The translations under genes were made by a program, and so were the position numbers. Below the pieces are notes generated by a model. It did no database searches, was not told the origin of the DNA, and saw nothing but the letters and a program-made list of their open reading frames with translations. Below are positions 9,229 through 19,322 of a DNA stretch of 64,000 nt, one piece after another (positions within the stretch are counted from its first letter, which is position 1; every line of letters begins with the position of its first letter). The DNA comes from Acetobacter fallax (GTDB lineage Bacteria; Pseudomonadota; Alphaproteobacteria; Acetobacterales; Acetobacteraceae). The stretch is from assembly GCF_011516735.1 (NCBI RefSeq), contig NZ_WOSX01000013.1, forward strand, positions 1 to 64,000. The letters run 5' to 3'.

Positions 9229-10570
9229 TCAGAAACTCGTTGTCACATTCAGACCTGCAACCGCCGCATCAGGAATCCTCCGGCCCGTCGCGCTGTCGAT
9301 CACCCCTCCACACAGGCGCCTGCCAGGTGAGCTCAATGTGGTGTTCGGCATGAAGCGGCGCCGCGTCCGGCGCGTGAAGCAATGTCTCATCCAGACTGTT
9401 GGCAAGCGTCCGGTCTCCAAACTGTCCCATCCCCCAGGCCCGAAACGTCATCCGGACGGCCCGGAACAAGCCCGTGAAACGTCACCCCGGCATCGGCTGC
9501 CATGGAAATGTGTTGCGCGAGCCATCGGTCGCGCTGATTCTGAAAAACAGACTGGCCGCCCGCGGCGTCGTTTCGTCCGTGCGCCAGACAGTCTGATCAG
9601 CGACGGCGTAAACCATCCAGTTGCCGCGATGCATGAGAGGAACACCCGTTGATGTCGGGCTGGCAAGAAGCTGCCCCCGGTCGTCATATCTCCGGTCAGG
9701 AAATGCCCCCGTGTCGTAAAAACCCCCAACCGTCCACGTGCCCGGCAGCATCGCATGGTCAGCGCCCAGACGGCGTGCCGCATCCACGGAAAACTGCGCC
9801 TCCGCAATGATGAAAACACCGGTGGACAGATCAAACCGGGTGCCGGAAGCATTTCGGACAGCCGGGCTGGTTGTGCCATAAAACGGCCCCCCGGCGGGAT
9901 TGTCATCCGTCACAGCCACTAGCAGAACGAGCGGATAGGTCGGAATAGCGCGAAATCTCACGCCGGGTGAGGAATAAGGCCGGGAGGGACCGCCGGAATA
10001 GAGATTGGGGGCGCCCGAAAGAGGTCAGCCAAAACTCGCGTTCAGAAACAGGGAGGCATTGTCACTGACAATGAATTCGGTATCCGGGTCGATGGCGCCA
10101 GGCCGGATATCCAGACGATTGCCCAGAAACCCCTGGCCATACCAAAGCTCGAACAGGCGCGTCGATCGTCCGGCATCATAGCCGCTGATGGTGTTCAGCG
10201 CACCAACCCTGTCACCCGTAAAAGATCGTCCCCGAATCTGAAGCGCGCTGACATTGAACAGACCATTTCGCCAGCCCGGCAGCGGACCGGTATTCATCGT
10301 GAGCATCATGGCCGTCATGCCGTTATAGCTCGCCCCCCTGCTTCGCCCTCCGGCAACGTCGCCCCACAGTTCCTCAACATCCTGAAGACTAAAACGGACT
10401 CCATAATCATGCATGCGGGACCGGAGGCTGGAAGGATCGCCGATAATGGTCGTGTCCCAGCTCTCCGAAGAACTGTCGAGAGCGGAAGACGGAAAGGGCA
10501 GGGGAACGCCTGACGGGAGAATATCCGTGACCGCCAGACGGTCCGCCCCCAGCGCAGGAACCGCCATCAC
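9229..10570 (-). pseudogene. oprB: OprB-type carbohydrate-selective porin, disrupted
   Basis: Reading leftward from GTG 10570, the N-terminal half encodes a shortened signal (MAVPALGA), a VEELWGDVAGGR segment, ALQIRGRSF and a barrel segment ending NASFG, where a TGA (10025-10027) sits in place of the expected Trp. The same frame continues with RFRAIPTYP...DNPAGGPFYGT down to 9482. Around 9480 the frame shifts: DAGVTFHGLVPGRPDDVSGLG is one frame over. Later segments (HHIELTWQAPV, then GGVIDSATGRRIPDAAVAGL at the C-terminus) need further shifts. One nonsense codon and at least two frameshifts make this a dead outer-membrane sugar porin. Confidence 0.83.
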
Positions 10571-11010
10571 CAGCGCCGTCGCAAGAAAATCCCGACAGTC
10601 CCCGATGCGTCTCAGAGCCCTGCGCCGATCACATCAGGAGACCGGGCAACGCCGGAGCACCGGCAAAGAAAAATATCCGGAACAAGGGATGCCCGCCACA
10701 GCGCCAAATCCGGTCGCGCCACAGGCCGCTTGTCCGGCAGTCCTGTCCAGCATCGGTGTGCCCGTTCGTTAAGTGACCACGGTTCCTGTAACCACATGGC
10801 CGGACTGCCCCGCCATTATAGTTTTATGACGACCCGGCCCCCGGGCAGCAGGCTTCGCAAACCACGACACTCAGAAAACCAGGCAAAGAACGGCATAGCA
10901 GGGCAGGGAGGCCACCCCGCCCTCCTCACACCCGGACAACAGGCATCGCCGGTTTGCCCACCCCTAAAAATCATGACACAATCGTATCAAAATTATTCGT
11001 GTGGAACCTC
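10571..11010. other. Intergenic region between oprB relic and CocE-family hydrolase
   Basis: About 440 bases upstream of two divergent genes. On the reverse strand the frame just upstream of 10570 still reads like a signal peptide (FLATALV) but runs into a stop within about 20 codons and lacks a good start. No other gene, hairpin terminator or clear promoter was seen. Confidence 0.35.
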
Positions 11011-12954
11011 ATGCCAGTAACGCCAGCTCGCCGCCTCACCTTCCGCCACCTGCTGCTGGGCGCCGTCATCACCCTGCCGCCCCTCGCCGCAAATGCCCCC
11101 CTCCTGGCTGCCGATACCACCCAGGCCCCGCACGCCGCCTTCATCGCAAAAGAAGTGATGGTCCCCATGCGCGACGGTGCCAGCCTGCAAACCGTCATCG
11201 TCACCCCTGCCGGGCAGACCGGCCCGCTCCCCATCCTCCTGACGCGCACCCCCTACGGCGTGCCCGATCAGGCCATGATCGACCAGGAATCCCCCAAACC
11301 GATCTCACGGGAACTGCCAAGCTGGCACGCATTTCAGAAAGACGGCTACATCATGGTGTACCAGAATCTGCGTGGCCGCTTTAAATCCGAAGGCGAATTC
11401 CTGAAAAGCTCCCGATACGACGAAAACAACCCAAAACAGCCCAATGAAACGAACGACGCCTGGGACACCATCGACTGGCTGGTGAAAAACATCCCGAACA
11501 ATAACGGTCGCGTCGGCCTCTACGGCGTGTCCTACGCCGGACTCACCTCAGGCATGGCGCTCCTCAACCCGCATCCAGCCCTGAAAGCCATCAGCGAACA
11601 GGCCTCTCCCGCCGATCAGTGGATGAACGACGACGATCACCATTACGGCGCCCTGCGCGAAAGCTACACCTTCGAATACACAGTCATGGAAGAGGCGGAC
11701 CGCAACGCCAACACCCATTTCGATTTCAGCACACATGATGTCTATGACTGGTATCTCGCCCTCGGCCCGCTCACCAACGTCAACGATCATTACCTGCATA
11801 ACAAACTCGGCTACTGGAACGCCACCATGGCCCACCCGGACTACGATGCGTTCTGGAAAGAAGAAGCCTGGTACAAAAAGATCCACGCCTCCACAGTCCC
11901 GAACCTGAACGTCGCCGGCTTCTGGGACCAGGAAGACCCCTGGGGACCCTGGCAGATCTTTCGCGCCGCCGGACAGCATGACCCGGACAATACAAACCTC
12001 ATCGTCGCCGGGCCCTGGTATCACGGGGGCTGGCAACGCACCGACGGCGACACGATCGGCCTCCTGCCTATGGGCGGCCACAAAACCGGCGCGGAATTCC
12101 GCGAAGAGATCGAAGCCCCGTTCTTCGCTTACTACCTCCACGACAAAGGCGAAAAACCGACGTGGAAAGCCCGCATGTTCGAAACCGGCTCAAACACCTG
12201 GCGCAGCTACGCCACCTGGCCGGACGCACACGTCAAAACCGAAACCCTCTGGTTCCACTCCGACGGAACCCTGTCCTTCACGCCACCCGCAAAAGCCGAA
12301 ACCCCGTTCCGTCAATACATCTCCGACCCCGCCAGCCCGGTGCCCTACCGCGCCCGCCCCATCTCGCCAACCTATCCGACACCCGAATGGCGAACCTGGG
12401 AAACCAATGACCAGCGCTTCGTCGATCACCGCCCCGACGTCCTCACCTTCACCAGCGTCCCCCTCGATCATGACCTCCGCATCGCCGGCCCCCTCGAAGC
12501 CCACCTCTTCGCCTCAACCTCCGGCCAGGATTCCGACTTCATCGTGAAACTGATCGATGCCTTCCCGGAAAAAGATCAGAAAACCGCCCTGACCAGCCCG
12601 GAAACCGCCACATGGGCAGAGTCCATGAACGGCTACCAACTCCCCATCGCCATGGAAGTCCGCCGTGGCCGCTACCTCCACGACTTTAGTCACCCCGCTC
12701 CGCTCACACCCAACAAAGTCACCGACTGGCCCGTCCCGTTACGCGACCATGACCACGTCTTCCTCAAAGGCCACCGCATCATGGTCCAGATCCAGTCCAC
12801 CTGGTTCCCCCTGATCGACCGCAACCCGCAAACCTGGGTCACCAGTATCTACCAGGCTAAAGCATCCAGCTTCCGCCCTGCCACCCAGCGTGTTTACGCC
12901 AGCCCCCAGGCCGCCTCGCACATAGACCTGCCCGTCCTCCCGGCTTCGCCCTGA
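11011..12954 (+). CDS. CocE/NonD family hydrolase (S15-type, X-Pro peptidase/cocaine esterase fold), exported
   Basis: A protein of 647 residues from ATG 11011. A signal peptide (RLTFRHLLLGAVITLPPLAA) leads into an alpha/beta-hydrolase domain with LLTRTPYGV, the nucleophile motif GVSYAG and a C-terminal beta-sandwich of the PepX_C type. The order matches CocE/NonD esterases and glutaryl-7-ACA acylases; the natural substrate of most members is unknown, and ester or amide hydrolysis in the periplasm is inferred. A TTG at 10954 would extend the frame by 19 codons but would bury the signal peptide, so the ATG is preferred. It is monocistronic. Confidence 0.85.
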   Translation: MPVTPARRLTFRHLLLGAVITLPPLAANAPLLAADTTQAPHAAFIAKEVMVPMRDGASLQTVIVTPAGQTGPLPILLTRTPYGVPDQAMIDQESPKPISRELPSWHAFQKDGYIMVYQNLRGRFKSEGEFLKSSRYDENNPKQPNETNDAWDTIDWLVKNIPNNNGRVGLYGVSYAGLTSGMALLNPHPALKAISEQASPADQWMNDDDHHYGALRESYTFEYTVMEEADRNANTHFDFSTHDVYDWYLALGPLTNVNDHYLHNKLGYWNATMAHPDYDAFWKEEAWYKKIHASTVPNLNVAGFWDQEDPWGPWQIFRAAGQHDPDNTNLIVAGPWYHGGWQRTDGDTIGLLPMGGHKTGAEFREEIEAPFFAYYLHDKGEKPTWKARMFETGSNTWRSYATWPDAHVKTETLWFHSDGTLSFTPPAKAETPFRQYISDPASPVPYRARPISPTYPTPEWRTWETNDQRFVDHRPDVLTFTSVPLDHDLRIAGPLEAHLFASTSGQDSDFIVKLIDAFPEKDQKTALTSPETATWAESMNGYQLPIAMEVRRGRYLHDFSHPAPLTPNKVTDWPVPLRDHDHVFLKGHRIMVQIQSTWFPLIDRNPQTWVTSIYQAKASSFRPATQRVYASPQAASHIDLPVLPASP

Positions 12955-13077
12955 CTTCAGAAATCATTCGTCAGAGAAAAGCTCAAAGCCGGAGGATACG
13001 GAGCGCAGGCAGGGCCGCCGGCACGCAGCGGTCACGACCTGTCGACCTGTCGCTGCTTCCGGCGCTCCCGGCCGTCA

Positions 13078-13400
13078 GGTCACCGCCCACTGCTTCACCA
13101 TGGCAACGGCAAAGTCACGATATGAACGCGGGGCATGGCCGAGAACCGTCGTGAGACGATCGATTTCCGCCTGTTCCGCCATCGTTCCATCCTGCTGATA
13201 GCGCCGGAACATAAGTTTCAGGTCATAAGCCAGCCGGGTGCAGAGGCCCGAAGGCTTTGCTCCGGAATGTCGGGATCGTCTCCGCCATAACGGATCGCCC
13301 GAGCCGACACCTCGCTCCAGATCACCGCGATGGCGTCTCCGTTCAGGCAGTCCGGCCCACCAGGTCACAGGTCTCACGGGGAAGGGACGCTTCGCTGCGT
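13078..13400 (-). pseudogene. NmrA-type NAD(P)-binding oxidoreductase, C-terminal relic
   Basis: Two reverse-strand frames together rebuild the C-terminus of an NmrA/SDR-like protein: LNGDAIAVIWSEVSARAIRYGGDDPDIPEQ in one frame (about 13359-13250), then DLKLMFRRYQQDGTMAEQAEI and VLGHAPRSYRDFAVAMVK in another. A frameshift lies near 13230. The N-terminal Rossmann part with its GATG motif is not detectable upstream. The gene is dead. Confidence 0.6.
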
Positions 13401-13554
13401 CCGCGGCGCAAAAGCTCTTTCGCCGCCCGCTTTGCGCGCACCTGCTCACAGGTACAGCCTGAACAGGGGCTGATGACCGACACTGTCGCCGGCCCGTAAC
13501 ACAGGCTCCCTCCCGCCTTCCTGCCCCGCCGCACCTGAATGAGCTCTGATCCGG

Positions 13555-15192
13555 TCATTGCGAGCCCTCCGGCGGACAACTCCCGTCCGCCTTTCCACGT
13601 GCAAGGAGTCTGCCATATCCCTGCCTTCTCAACTCACAGGGAAACCGGGAATGTAATGCCTTTTCGACCAGAGTATTTTTATCAAAAATACCGGCCATTC
13701 GTGAAACAAACCAGATCTGGTCGGCATCTTTGATCTTATCTTCAGAAGGAGGCAACATTTCCGGAGTAATGCCAGGATCGCCGCCTCCACCACCCGGATA
13801 GAAAAAATGCGGGCCGGTAACAGGGAAATGACCCGGAACCGGTAATAATTCCATCCTGATCTTTAGCCGTTCCGTATAGTACAGAAAGGGAAGTTCAGAA
13901 TCTGCCGCCAGAATAACAACCTTCGGAATTTCCCCATGGGCATTGTCACGGATCGCGATCACAAGCCCTCGCCAGTCCTCAGAGGCTGATACAGGACCAG
14001 ACCAGAAAAACCATGATGCGGCCGCTCCCATCATGGCCACCGTAATAATCAGGATCTTTCGTGCCCGTACCGAGATTAAAGGCGCGCAGGCCATCATGAT
14101 AATGACCGGTACCTGCGAAGGCTGTAATGTCCGGAACAGAAAAACCGGTTGGCCACTCCGGCTGATCGCAAAGGATATCAGTGTGGGCGCTACAGCCATG
14201 ACCAGCAGAGTGAGCGGAACAGCCCGCGGGATGTCACCGTCACCGGATTTCCGCCACAGCGCCCACAGCCCCGTCAATCCGATGCCGATCACCGGAAACG
14301 CCACGAGCGCCATGACAGGCCCGGAAGAAGGATATCCCAGCGGCATCTGTGCGACCACGTGATAAACGTCCCCGATACCAGGACGGCTTAACCAGAACCC
14401 CTGCTTTCCCATCGTTTCCATCTGCATCAGGATGATTGGAATATCGGGAGCATAAAGCAACCCGGCCAGCGCCGCTGACAGCAGAAGATTGACCAGCAAT
14501 GGCGCGGACCGTTCGCCAGCGGTCAGCCACCAGAACAGCAAACATCCCCCCAGCACCAACCCGAACAGCGGCCCGAAATTGTGGCTCCATGCCAGAAGCG
14601 CAATGCCAGAACCGATGCCCGAGAAATACAGTGCCATTGCGGGATCTCGCGCCAGCAGCCGCGACATCGGCTGCGCCGCCCGCCCGCCGGCAGCCATGAC
14701 GCCGATCGCTGAAAGCAACGCGATCGACAGTCCAAGAGTCATGAACACATAGGGCCGGGCATCCTGCGCCGCCGTCAGTTGTGTCGCTGAACAGGCAAAA
14801 AGCAGAGAACTCAGAATGGAGGCACTACACCCCGTCCGCCGACCACCGCACACATAAGCTGTCATTGCGACAAACGGGATTGTCACGGTGTTCACAAGCG
14901 CGGAGAGCAGCCGCAACGTAAATTCATCATCGCCAAAAGCTGTCCGCCACAGTTTCAGAAGCGAATAATAGAAACTCGGATGAGTCTCGAACCGGGGTAC
15001 CTCCTGCCAGAGATAGCGCCAGTCGCGGGAAGAAAACCACGCGCTGAAAGTCTCATCCAGCCATAATGAAGGTGTGCCGAGATGATAAAGCCTCATCGCC
15101 AGCCCGAACAGCATCACCAGTCCGATGACCCGGGGCAAAGCCGATCCGCAACGCCGCACCTCTCCGGTCCTGATCAGATAACGGGCAATCAT
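13555..15192 (-). CDS. GT39/ArnT-like polyprenyl-phosphate-sugar glycosyltransferase, integral membrane
   Basis: A 545-residue polytopic protein with about ten hydrophobic helices and a soluble C-terminal tail. The first periplasmic loop carries SLWLDETFS, the acidic motif used by GT39/GT83-type enzymes, followed by HPSFYYSLLKLW. Such enzymes move a sugar from a lipid-phosphate carrier onto lipid A, protein or another glycan at the periplasmic face. No carrier-loading partner is adjacent, so the acceptor is unknown. The start is ATG 15192; the upstream 570 bases are non-coding. Confidence 0.78.
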   Translation of the reverse strand: MIARYLIRTGEVRRCGSALPRVIGLVMLFGLAMRLYHLGTPSLWLDETFSAWFSSRDWRYLWQEVPRFETHPSFYYSLLKLWRTAFGDDEFTLRLLSALVNTVTIPFVAMTAYVCGGRRTGCSASILSSLLFACSATQLTAAQDARPYVFMTLGLSIALLSAIGVMAAGGRAAQPMSRLLARDPAMALYFSGIGSGIALLAWSHNFGPLFGLVLGGCLLFWWLTAGERSAPLLVNLLLSAALAGLLYAPDIPIILMQMETMGKQGFWLSRPGIGDVYHVVAQMPLGYPSSGPVMALVAFPVIGIGLTGLWALWRKSGDGDIPRAVPLTLLVMAVAPTLISFAISRSGQPVFLFRTLQPSQVPVIIMMACAPLISVRARKILIITVAMMGAAASWFFWSGPVSASEDWRGLVIAIRDNAHGEIPKVVILAADSELPFLYYTERLKIRMELLPVPGHFPVTGPHFFYPGGGGGDPGITPEMLPPSEDKIKDADQIWFVSRMAGIFDKNTLVEKALHSRFPCELRRQGYGRLLARGKADGSCPPEGSQ

Positions 15193-15770
15193 GCAGAAGC
15201 ACCTCGCTAAGTCTCAGGAAGAGATATCCTACTGATGTCAGAAAATCACAAAAAGACCCGGCGGAAAGCGGTTGCGACGGAGTGAAGGCAGAGACTGCCG
15301 CGTGCTCCACTCTGAAAAACAACACTTTACCCGAAAGCGACACAGTTTTCCTGCTCACATTCAGACAAAATGGCATCTCCCTGAGACGCCCGTCAGACAA
15401 AGAAGCTTCATCGTGGAAAATCCGCTGCCTCCCTGTCTGAACACATTTTTCCGGCCCGGAATGTTTCCGCCGCACGTCGCCAGCCCTGCCAGTCTGTTGC
15501 GGACTGTTCAGAACAGGAGGCAGAGCGTGCCAGCTATCCGGAGGGCCGCGACCTCTGGCGCCGCATCAGGTCGTACAGAGATAACCTCGCGCCGTCATGG
15601 TCCACAGCAGAAAATGCTGAATTGCGCTGACTCTGTATCGCCAGAACACTGTGCGAAGGTGAAAAAGACACGATTACGATGTGTCACCTGTATTATCCTT
15701 TTGTAGTCGAAACGTGTCGGTCGGGAACTGACCACTCCCGTTGCCGTCCCCTGCCGGAGACAAGAATATT
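15193..15770. other. Intergenic region, no gene recognised
   Basis: About 580 bases between the divergent membrane glycosyltransferase and the broken cupin gene. One open frame (about 15272-15706, forward) has no recognisable domain and an erratic composition. A purine-rich GGAGACAAG just before 15771 looks like the ribosome site of the cupin gene. Confidence 0.35.
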
Positions 15771-16450
15771 GTGACTGCGACCGATATCAGAAGCGTCACT
15801 GATCAGAGAGATCTCGCAGGAAAAATTTCCGACTCAGCCGGAGATTGTCTGACATCCCGGCATGTCCTTCCGTTTCCCGATGACCGTATCACCGTCGATG
15901 TCATCGTCCCGGCCGCGGACGCCACTGTCGAACGCCTGCCCGCCGATACATTTCTCTTTGTTCCTGAAGGACATCTCTCCCTGAACCGGACAGAGGCCGG
16001 TGTGAATGAGGGGCTGATCATCACAGCCGGAATGATGTTCGACCGGAAAGCGTCCACCGACACAAATCTGATCAGAATGCAGGTTCAGGGGTCCGAAACC
16101 AACAGTCCGGCTATCATCGGCATGGACGCGGATGCCCCGTTGTCCCCATCCTCTTCATCGCCGGTGGCGTATCTGAGCGGTCCGACGTCAGACCGTGAAA
16201 GCAGCACCGCATGGCGGTCGGCTGACGAACAGTTCTGCAGCGGAATACGGGCGTCCACACTATTTCCGGTGCCCTGTTCCCTCTGTGCATTATGAATTTA
16301 TGGATCTGTATGAAGGAAGTGCAACCTTTGTCAGCTAGGAGGGGAGAGCGACAGACATTTCATGCCGGTGATGCCTTTCTCGTCGGTCGCGATGCGGTGT
16401 GGACATGGGACAGTCAGTGCCGTGTAAAAAAAGTTCGTGATTTTCCGCTC
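15771..16450 (+). pseudogene. Tandem cupin (DUF861-like) protein, frameshifted
   Basis: Read from GTG 15771 with GGAGACAAG upstream. The first cupin part is legible (LPADTFLFVPEGHLSLN, then AFDRxASTDTxLIRMQ-like FDRKASTDTNLIRMQ), followed by the linker STAWRSADEQFCSGI. The second cupin is split over three frames: VHYEFMDLYEGSATFV ends at a TAG, and RQTFHAGDAFLVGRDAVWTW plus CRVKKV continues in another frame. A family member would read straight through. Cupins of this kind often sit beside PuuB-like amine oxidases, and such an oxidase lies 5 kb downstream, so this is probably a lost accessory gene of the island. Confidence 0.65.
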
Positions 16451-16766
16451 GGCCTGCGGACAGATCGGAATGATCGCCGTGCTCGCCAGACGACTCCCGA
16501 ATTTCATAGTGTGTCCGGACAGCCAGTCCTCAGGTCCCGGAACGTCATCCGCGATACCTGATGCAAAGTCTCGTGCTGCTGGCGGCGTTCTCCCGAAGCG
16601 CACAGTTCAGGTCGCAGTCTGTTTTATTCCGATATAAAAACGACATGATATTCTGAATTAGTAACGAAATCAGAGTTTTCCTCTGTCGCGTTACGCCCAC
16701 AATCATCCGAAGAAGGGCGAGGTTTTACGCTCTTCAGTCTCTCAGGATCGTCCCGGAGGAATAAAT
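16451..16766. other. Leader region of TonB receptor; possible inverted cupin fragment
   Basis: About 315 bases. The reverse strand near 16490-16570 encodes a short run (DFASGIADDVPGPEDWLSGH) resembling the N-terminus of a cupin protein, but the frame is short and isolated. The last 10 bases before the receptor contain a strong ribosome site, GGAGGAAT (16757-16764). AT-rich stretches at 16620-16680 may hold the promoter, though no consensus could be assigned. Confidence 0.3.
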
Positions 16767-19298
16767 ATGGCTACCACTCGTAACGTTGTCGTAGTGTGGC
16801 GCTCTGTATCAGCGCCGTTTCCGTCGGGTATCGCTGCCGGCAGAGTATCACGATCCCTGCGTCTGCTGTTTTCCGTTTCATCGCTGGTCGGAATGTATGG
16901 TTTTTCCGGTAGTATTTCCGGTAAGGCTGAAGCGGCGACCGGGCATCACCCGCTGGCGGATGAGCAGGCTTCATCAGCGGTCACTTCCCGGAAGCCTGTC
17001 GCGACAAAGCAATCGGCTCCGCAGAAAAAGCCACCGCAGAATTTTACGGCCTCAGGTGAGGAAACCGTGAAAGTGACAGGGCGCGCCTCCCTGCCGAACG
17101 GCGTGACAAACACGACTCCCGGTGGTGGTATGATGCCGCCTCAGACGATCGCAAAATCACGAAGCGGGCTGACCCGCGATTACATCGCAAAACAGAGCCC
17201 GACGAGTAACGCGGCCGCCCTCGTGGCCAGTCTTCCGGGCGTGGTCTATGCCGGCAATGACCCGCTCGGGACAAATGACGATCAGCAGGGACTGACGGTT
17301 CGCGGACTGAATCAGCAGGAAATCGGTTATCTCTTCGAAGGCATTCCGGCCGCTGCGCCAGTCTATCTTCTGCCCTACACATCAGCCGCGGCCGATAATG
17401 AAAACATTCAGTCCCTGACGCTGACTCAGGGATCTCCGGACACGCGCTCCCCGCTTTACAATGCTGTTGGCGGTGAACTCTCAGAGACAATGCGTGATCC
17501 CGAACATCATTTTGGCGGCCTGATTGACGCCACATACGGTTCGTTCAGTTTGCGGCGCCATTTTATCCGGGTTGATACAGGAGAACTGGGAAACAGCGGC
17601 ATCCGCGGATTTATCTCATTCTCTCATCGTCAGGCAGATGAATGGCGTGGCGTTGGCGGGACAAGGCGCTATCATATTGACATGAAGCTTCTGAAAGAGT
17701 GGGAAGGCGGCAGCCGGGCCTCTTTCGTGATGAGCTATAACGACGCAAAGCAGTATTATCTCAGAGCGCCTACGAAATCGCAGTGGAATCAGTATGGTGT
17801 CAATTTCAACTACAATGACACACCGCTGGGGAGTTCTCCGGCAAATTACTATAAATACGAAGAAAACAGGATGAAGAAATTTATCCTGGGCGCTCCGGTC
17901 AATCTGAAATTCGACCACGGACTGTCACTGGATATCACGCCTTATTTCACCTATTCGTGGGGCTACGATAACGGCGGTTCAACGCTGAGCCGGGACGGCA
18001 GTTATCTTGGTCCCGATCCGGCTGGCCCGTTGCAGGTGGGTGGAACAAACAACAGTATCGTGGCAGCCTCAATCGACACATATACTCTGGCATATTCCGG
18101 CATAAATGCCGTGATGTCCTGGACAAAGGGCCATAATACGCTGACAGGCGGAGCCTGGTACTCCTATTTCGATCAGGCGGAACCGCAGAGCTATCAGGCA
18201 GTCAATCCGGATGGCGGCGTGCCGAGCATGTGGGGTAACAATCCGATTCTGACAGAGAACGGCAGTATTCTGCGAACATATGACATTCACCTTGTCCAGC
18301 AGACCAATGCGCTTTTCATCAACGACACCTACAAGGCGCTGAATGATAAGCTGACAGTCACTGCCGGGTTTAAGGAAGTGATGGTAACCCGTTCACAGAC
18401 AAACAATGTGCCCGGCGTGACCTATGCGACCGGCCAGAGCGCCGCAGAACCGCTGCCGCAATTCATGGCAAGCTACAAAATCACGCCGCACGATCAGATC
18501 TATATCAATGGCACGGCTTCTTTCCGTATGCCGGCCTCCATCATGACCTATGCCGATCGCTACAGTGTTTCCACAGGAAAGCTGTCATCAAAACACGCAT
18601 CAGATATCAATCCTGAATTCGCTATCGGTGAGGAAATTGGTTTCCGTCACAGTGGTTTTGCCAATGTCAACGTGGCCCTGTTCAATTACAACTTCACACA
18701 TCGTCAGCTCAGCACAACAACTTATCAGAACGGCCTGCCGATCTCGGAGTCGATTGATGCTGGCGGTCAGACCATGCGCGGCGCGCAGATCGAGGTCGGA
18801 CTGAAGCGCTGGCATCACTTCAGTCCCTATTTCTCCGGGCAATATGAACACGCCACGATTGACAGTAATCTCCCTGCGGTTGCGTCCGACGGCACGGCAG
18901 TCAATCTGCCGACAAAAGGAAAGCTTGCGGTCAATACACCTGAATTCACGGCCGCTGTCGGTTTGAACTATGATGACGGATCGACGTTTGGCGGGTTCAA
19001 TATGAACTATATCGGCAAACAGTACTCCACCTTCATGAATGATGAATCGATCGGCGGTTACGAGACATTCAACGTCAATCTCGGCTATCGTTTCAGAAAC
19101 TTTGGTTTCGCCAAACATCCCCAGATTCAGCTCAATCTTCTGAATATCGGAAACAATGGCTATCTGTCAGGGACAAGCAGCATCAAGACCAATGCCCGCA
19201 GCATTTCCGTGGCAGGCCACTCAGTGGCCGGATCGTCGCCCCAGTATTATGTCGGCGGCGGTTTCGCAGGTGTGCTCTCTTTCTCAGTGGGTTTCTGA
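16767..19298 (+). CDS. TonB-dependent outer-membrane receptor (island uptake gene)
   Basis: An 843-residue protein. A long N-terminal export region has a hydrophobic core at about 31-50, a TonB box (EETVKVTG, about 98-105) and a plug with GLTVRGLNQQEIGYLFEGIP. The barrel ends in VLSFSVGF with the C-terminal Phe. The start is ATG 16767 behind GGAGGAAT. It heads a forward series: the next start is 24 bases downstream with its own GGAGACG site, and a HAD hydrolase, an MFS carrier and a flavin amine oxidase follow. This context suggests that the receptor brings the island's organic substrate, or a metal complex of it, across the outer membrane (inference). Confidence 0.88.
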   Translation: MATTRNVVVVWRSVSAPFPSGIAAGRVSRSLRLLFSVSSLVGMYGFSGSISGKAEAATGHHPLADEQASSAVTSRKPVATKQSAPQKKPPQNFTASGEETVKVTGRASLPNGVTNTTPGGGMMPPQTIAKSRSGLTRDYIAKQSPTSNAAALVASLPGVVYAGNDPLGTNDDQQGLTVRGLNQQEIGYLFEGIPAAAPVYLLPYTSAAADNENIQSLTLTQGSPDTRSPLYNAVGGELSETMRDPEHHFGGLIDATYGSFSLRRHFIRVDTGELGNSGIRGFISFSHRQADEWRGVGGTRRYHIDMKLLKEWEGGSRASFVMSYNDAKQYYLRAPTKSQWNQYGVNFNYNDTPLGSSPANYYKYEENRMKKFILGAPVNLKFDHGLSLDITPYFTYSWGYDNGGSTLSRDGSYLGPDPAGPLQVGGTNNSIVAASIDTYTLAYSGINAVMSWTKGHNTLTGGAWYSYFDQAEPQSYQAVNPDGGVPSMWGNNPILTENGSILRTYDIHLVQQTNALFINDTYKALNDKLTVTAGFKEVMVTRSQTNNVPGVTYATGQSAAEPLPQFMASYKITPHDQIYINGTASFRMPASIMTYADRYSVSTGKLSSKHASDINPEFAIGEEIGFRHSGFANVNVALFNYNFTHRQLSTTTYQNGLPISESIDAGGQTMRGAQIEVGLKRWHHFSPYFSGQYEHATIDSNLPAVASDGTAVNLPTKGKLAVNTPEFTAAVGLNYDDGSTFGGFNMNYIGKQYSTFMNDESIGGYETFNVNLGYRFRNFGFAKHPQIQLNLLNIGNNGYLSGTSSIKTNARSISVAGHSVAGSSPQYYVGGGFAGVLSFSVGF

Positions 19299-19322
19299 AA
19301 GCATCAAAATCGGAGACGTGTA

